This document shows, piece by piece, positions 63,671-64,000 of a DNA stretch of 64,000 bases. The notes under the pieces were generated by a model. It saw nothing but the letters and a program-made list of their open reading frames with translations, was not told where the DNA came from and searched no databases. The stretch covers positions 14,287,676 to 14,351,675 of the forward strand of contig CM049311.1 in NCBI GenBank assembly GCA_026874595.1, in the 5' to 3' direction. Made by a program: the position numbers and the translations under genes. Within the stretch, counting starts at the first letter, position 1; each line of letters starts with the position of its first letter. This DNA comes from Sipunculus nudus. Lineage: Eukaryota; Annelida; Sipuncula; Golfingiida; Sipunculidae.

Positions 63671-64000
63671 ATAATCATCAGCTCTTCTGAGTCCGTACGA
63701 CCTTGTCACTAGAAGTAGTAGGGCCTATATATATAGCAAAAGATTTTAAGGAAGAGTGAAATCAAACTTAAGAAGATGACTTTAATTAAGCTTACCCCTG
63801 AATTCAATACATATAGTGTTAAAAAGAATTTTAGTTTTTGCCGTGAAAAAAAAAATGGTGGCAAAAACTCTTTGGTAAAAAAATTACAGGGGTTTATTTG
63901 TGGTTTTTACCACCCTTAGGCCTAATATTTATTAATCCTGATATTAATGGTATGGTGACTAAAGTGCTAGGAGGTTAAATTTTGTGTTTTTGCAACGAAA
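63671..64000. other. Window end, no feature seen
   Basis: Short AT-rich stretch with 'ggtggcaaaaactctttgg' and 'tggtttttaccaccc' but no gene or repeat that could be matched. Confidence 0.5.

Noticed and set aside
62840-63709. Four long overlapping minus-strand frames rich in Cys, His and Tyr
   Set aside because: They are translations of a 23-bp minisatellite in rotating frames; no start context, domain or splice structure.
1-64000. CRISPR arrays, bacterial operons or phage features
   Set aside because: The tandem repeats here lack spacer-repeat structure, and spliced genes show the DNA is eukaryotic.

Overview
The window is eukaryotic and looks like a lophotrochozoan animal, most likely a bivalve mollusc. 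It is AT-rich and has small coding exons (50-430 bp) in long introns, with GT-AG splice sites. Interspersed repeats of the kinds common in bivalve genomes are dense: tandem-cored Helitron-like units, TA-flanked MITEs, a tRNA-like SINE and a dead DIRS-type retroelement. The phylum is an inference; nothing in the sequence names the species.

Two genes can be assembled exon by exon with consistent phases and they converge. The plus-strand gene (5785-14971, seven exons; N-terminal exon not found) encodes a single-pass membrane protein with the order CUB, CUB, LDL-receptor class A, transmembrane helix, and a short cytoplasmic tail ending in a class I PDZ-type motif. That is the Neto (neuropilin and tolloid-like) architecture of auxiliary subunits of ionotropic glutamate receptors. 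The minus-strand gene (coding 57674 down to 23914, ten coding exons, plus a probable 5' UTR exon near 58.6 kb) encodes a 449-residue protein with a signal peptide, a JmjC/cupin_8 dioxygenase domain with an intact HxD...H iron site and 2-oxoglutarate lysine, one EF-hand, an acidic tail and a C-terminal HDEL. It should be a calcium-binding, ER-resident 2-oxoglutarate oxygenase. The two genes have no evident functional link.

The rest is introns and intergenic DNA. 1-5.8 kb is upstream of the Neto-like exons and has one MITE. 6-14 kb holds Neto introns with a SINE and a 280-bp tandem array carrying paired GGTGGCGCCACC palindromes. 15-23.9 kb is intergenic with a transposon having 20-bp perfect TIRs and a 6-bp target duplication. 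24-57 kb is the JmjC gene, whose introns are packed with nested repeats, including two families that end in GCTAAAA and sit head to tail, a 177-bp tandem array, and a 1.4-kb TA-flanked element whose empty site is preserved in another repeat copy in this window. A degenerate DIRS-like retroelement lies at 45.1-47.9 kb. 58.7-64 kb is upstream DNA with short repeats and a 23-bp minisatellite. All repeat families were aligned by eye; no database search was possible.
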